Assembly (NCBI GenBank): GCA_014237405.1
Contig: JABZFO010000012.1
Coordinates: forward strand, 1-41,869
Source: Desulfosarcina sp.
Lineage (GTDB): Bacteria; Desulfobacterota; Desulfobacteria; Desulfobacterales; Desulfosarcinaceae
Reading direction: 5' to 3'
DNA: 41,869 nucleotides
Shown: positions 41,000-41,869 of the stretch, in pieces
Layout: each line of letters opens with the position of its first letter
Numbering within the stretch: the stretch's first letter is position 1
Made by a program: the position numbers and the translations under genes
The notes under the pieces: generated by a model
What the model was told of the DNA's origin: nothing
The model's input: the letters and a program-made list of their open reading frames with translations, nothing else
Databases searched by the model: none

Positions 41000-41869
41000 A
41001 TGGACAAATGGCAAGACAATAAAGCCTGGTTTCTGGTGCTGCCGGCTTTTATCATTGTCGCCTTCAGCGGCATCATCCCTTTGATGACCGTGGTCAACTA
41101 TTCGCTCCAGGACATTTTCGGACCGGGAAATGCCGTCTACGTCGGCACCGAGTGGTTCAAGGAGATGTTGGGCAACCACCGGCTGCATGACGCTCTGTGG
41201 CGCCAGTTCATGTTTTCAGGCCTCGTCCTTCTGATCGAGATTCCCCTCGGCATAGTCATTGCGCTGGCCATGCCCAAACGCGGCTGGGGTGTCTCCGCTT
41301 CCCTGGTGACGCTGGCGCTGCCCCTGGTCATTCCCTGGAATGTGATCGGCACCATCTGGATCATCTTCACCCGGCCGGATATCGGCCTGTTCGGTGTGGG
41401 CATCAACAGCTTGGACTTACTGGAAGTGCCATTTGATCATACGGCAAAGCCAATCTATGCCTGGATCACACTGCTTGCCATGGAGGTCTGGCACTGGACG
41501 CCCCTGGTGGCCCTGCTGGCCTACGCCGGGCTGCGGGCCATCCCCGAGGCCTATTACCAGGCGGCCAAAATTGACGGCGCGTCGGCATGGGCGACATTCA
41601 TATATATTCAATTGCCCAAAATGCGCGGTGTGCTCACCATTGCCGTATTGCTGCGCTGGATGGACAGCTTTCTCATCTACGCGGAGCCCTTTGCCCTGAC
41701 CGGAGGCGGTCCCGGCAATACGACCACCTTCCTTTCCATCTATTTGGTAAAACTTGCCACCATGCAATTTGACCTGGGGCCGGCCGCGGCCTTTTCGATC
41801 ATTTACTTTCTTATTGTCCTGCTTTTCAGTTTTGCGTTCTACCAGGCCCTTCTGAACGTGGGCAGAGGA
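41000..41869 (+). CDS. glpP: ABC transporter permease GlpP (partial, runs off window)
   Basis: Inner-membrane permease of the glycerol importer, truncated only by the window edge after 290 codons. ATG 41000 follows AAGGAGCGG. Several hydrophobic segments are visible (AWFLVLPAFIIVAFSGIIPL, LVLLIEIPLGIVIALAM), and the cytoplasmic EAA loop reads EAYYQAAKIDGASAWATF. TGGGPGNTTTFLSIYL near the end is typical of MalF-type sugar permeases. glpQ and glpV would be expected downstream, outside the window. Confidence 0.9.
   Translation, partial: MDKWQDNKAWFLVLPAFIIVAFSGIIPLMTVVNYSLQDIFGPGNAVYVGTEWFKEMLGNHRLHDALWRQFMFSGLVLLIEIPLGIVIALAMPKRGWGVSASLVTLALPLVIPWNVIGTIWIIFTRPDIGLFGVGINSLDLLEVPFDHTAKPIYAWITLLAMEVWHWTPLVALLAYAGLRAIPEAYYQAAKIDGASAWATFIYIQLPKMRGVLTIAVLLRWMDSFLIYAEPFALTGGGPGNTTTFLSIYLVKLATMQFDLGPAAAFSIIYFLIVLLFSFAFYQALLNVGRG

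Overview
The window reads as a chromosomal segment of a strictly anaerobic delta-proteobacterium, most likely a Desulfobacterales-type sulfate reducer. This is inferred from the gene styles, the tandem 'GTTCGACGTTCGATG' spacer repeat and the mix of GlpAB, DhaKLM and a B12-dependent microcompartment; no 16S or other marker is present to prove it. The centre is a bacterial microcompartment (BMC) operon of the propanediol-utilisation type, embedded in a large glycerol/dihydroxyacetone catabolic region.

Layout. Positions 1-5.8 kb hold housekeeping genes: pyrE (+), dnaJ and a damaged queD (-), ubiE/menG (+), an OmpA-type lipoprotein with a damaged C-terminus (+), an unknown gene and a damaged hpt (-). 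Positions 6.2-9.3 kb are a regulatory block: a PocR-domain sensor kinase, a NarL/LuxR-type response regulator, a consensus promoter, a cobalamin riboswitch, an intrinsic terminator, and a receiver-only response regulator. Positions 9.8-28.2 kb are the BMC operon. It starts with a broken gldA and an unrecognised polytopic membrane protein, then runs pduA, B, C, D, E, G, H, a BMC-H protein with a long basic tail, a CsoS1D-like double-trimer shell protein, eutJ, a flavoprotein, pduN, pduO, a GlcG/HbpS protein, pduP, a second GlcG/HbpS protein, a GrpU-like shell protein, pduS, pduT and a small zinc-finger protein. Positions 28.7-32.9 kb are dhaK-dhaL-dhaM (PEP-dependent dihydroxyacetone kinase with a complete EI-HPr-EIIA fusion). 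A cupin fragment follows, then a minus-strand glpA-glpB-glycerol-kinase-like operon (glpA and glpB frameshifted), a DeoR-type regulator (glpR) flanked by two near-identical operator palindromes, and the start of a glpSTP ABC glycerol importer that runs off the window end.

How it could work together (inference). Glycerol enters by GlpSTPQV or the unknown membrane protein. One branch dehydrates it in the BMC (PduCDE, reactivated by PduGH, cofactor supplied by PduO/PduS), and PduP oxidises the resulting 3-hydroxypropionaldehyde to the acyl-CoA. A second branch oxidises glycerol to dihydroxyacetone (GldA) and phosphorylates it with DhaKLM. A third goes through a glycerol kinase and GlpAB. No pduL, pduQ or pduW is seen in the window, so the exit of the acyl-CoA and the alcohol branch are not explained here.

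A notable pattern is that several flanking genes (queD, ompA-like, hpt, the sensor kinase, gldA, the cupin, glpB) appear to have lost short internal or terminal segments and glpA carries a 44-bp tandem duplication, whereas the roughly 22 kb from the membrane protein to dhaM looks intact. Some junctions fall at short direct repeats. This may be real decay, phase-variation-like slippage, or assembly error, and only reads can tell.
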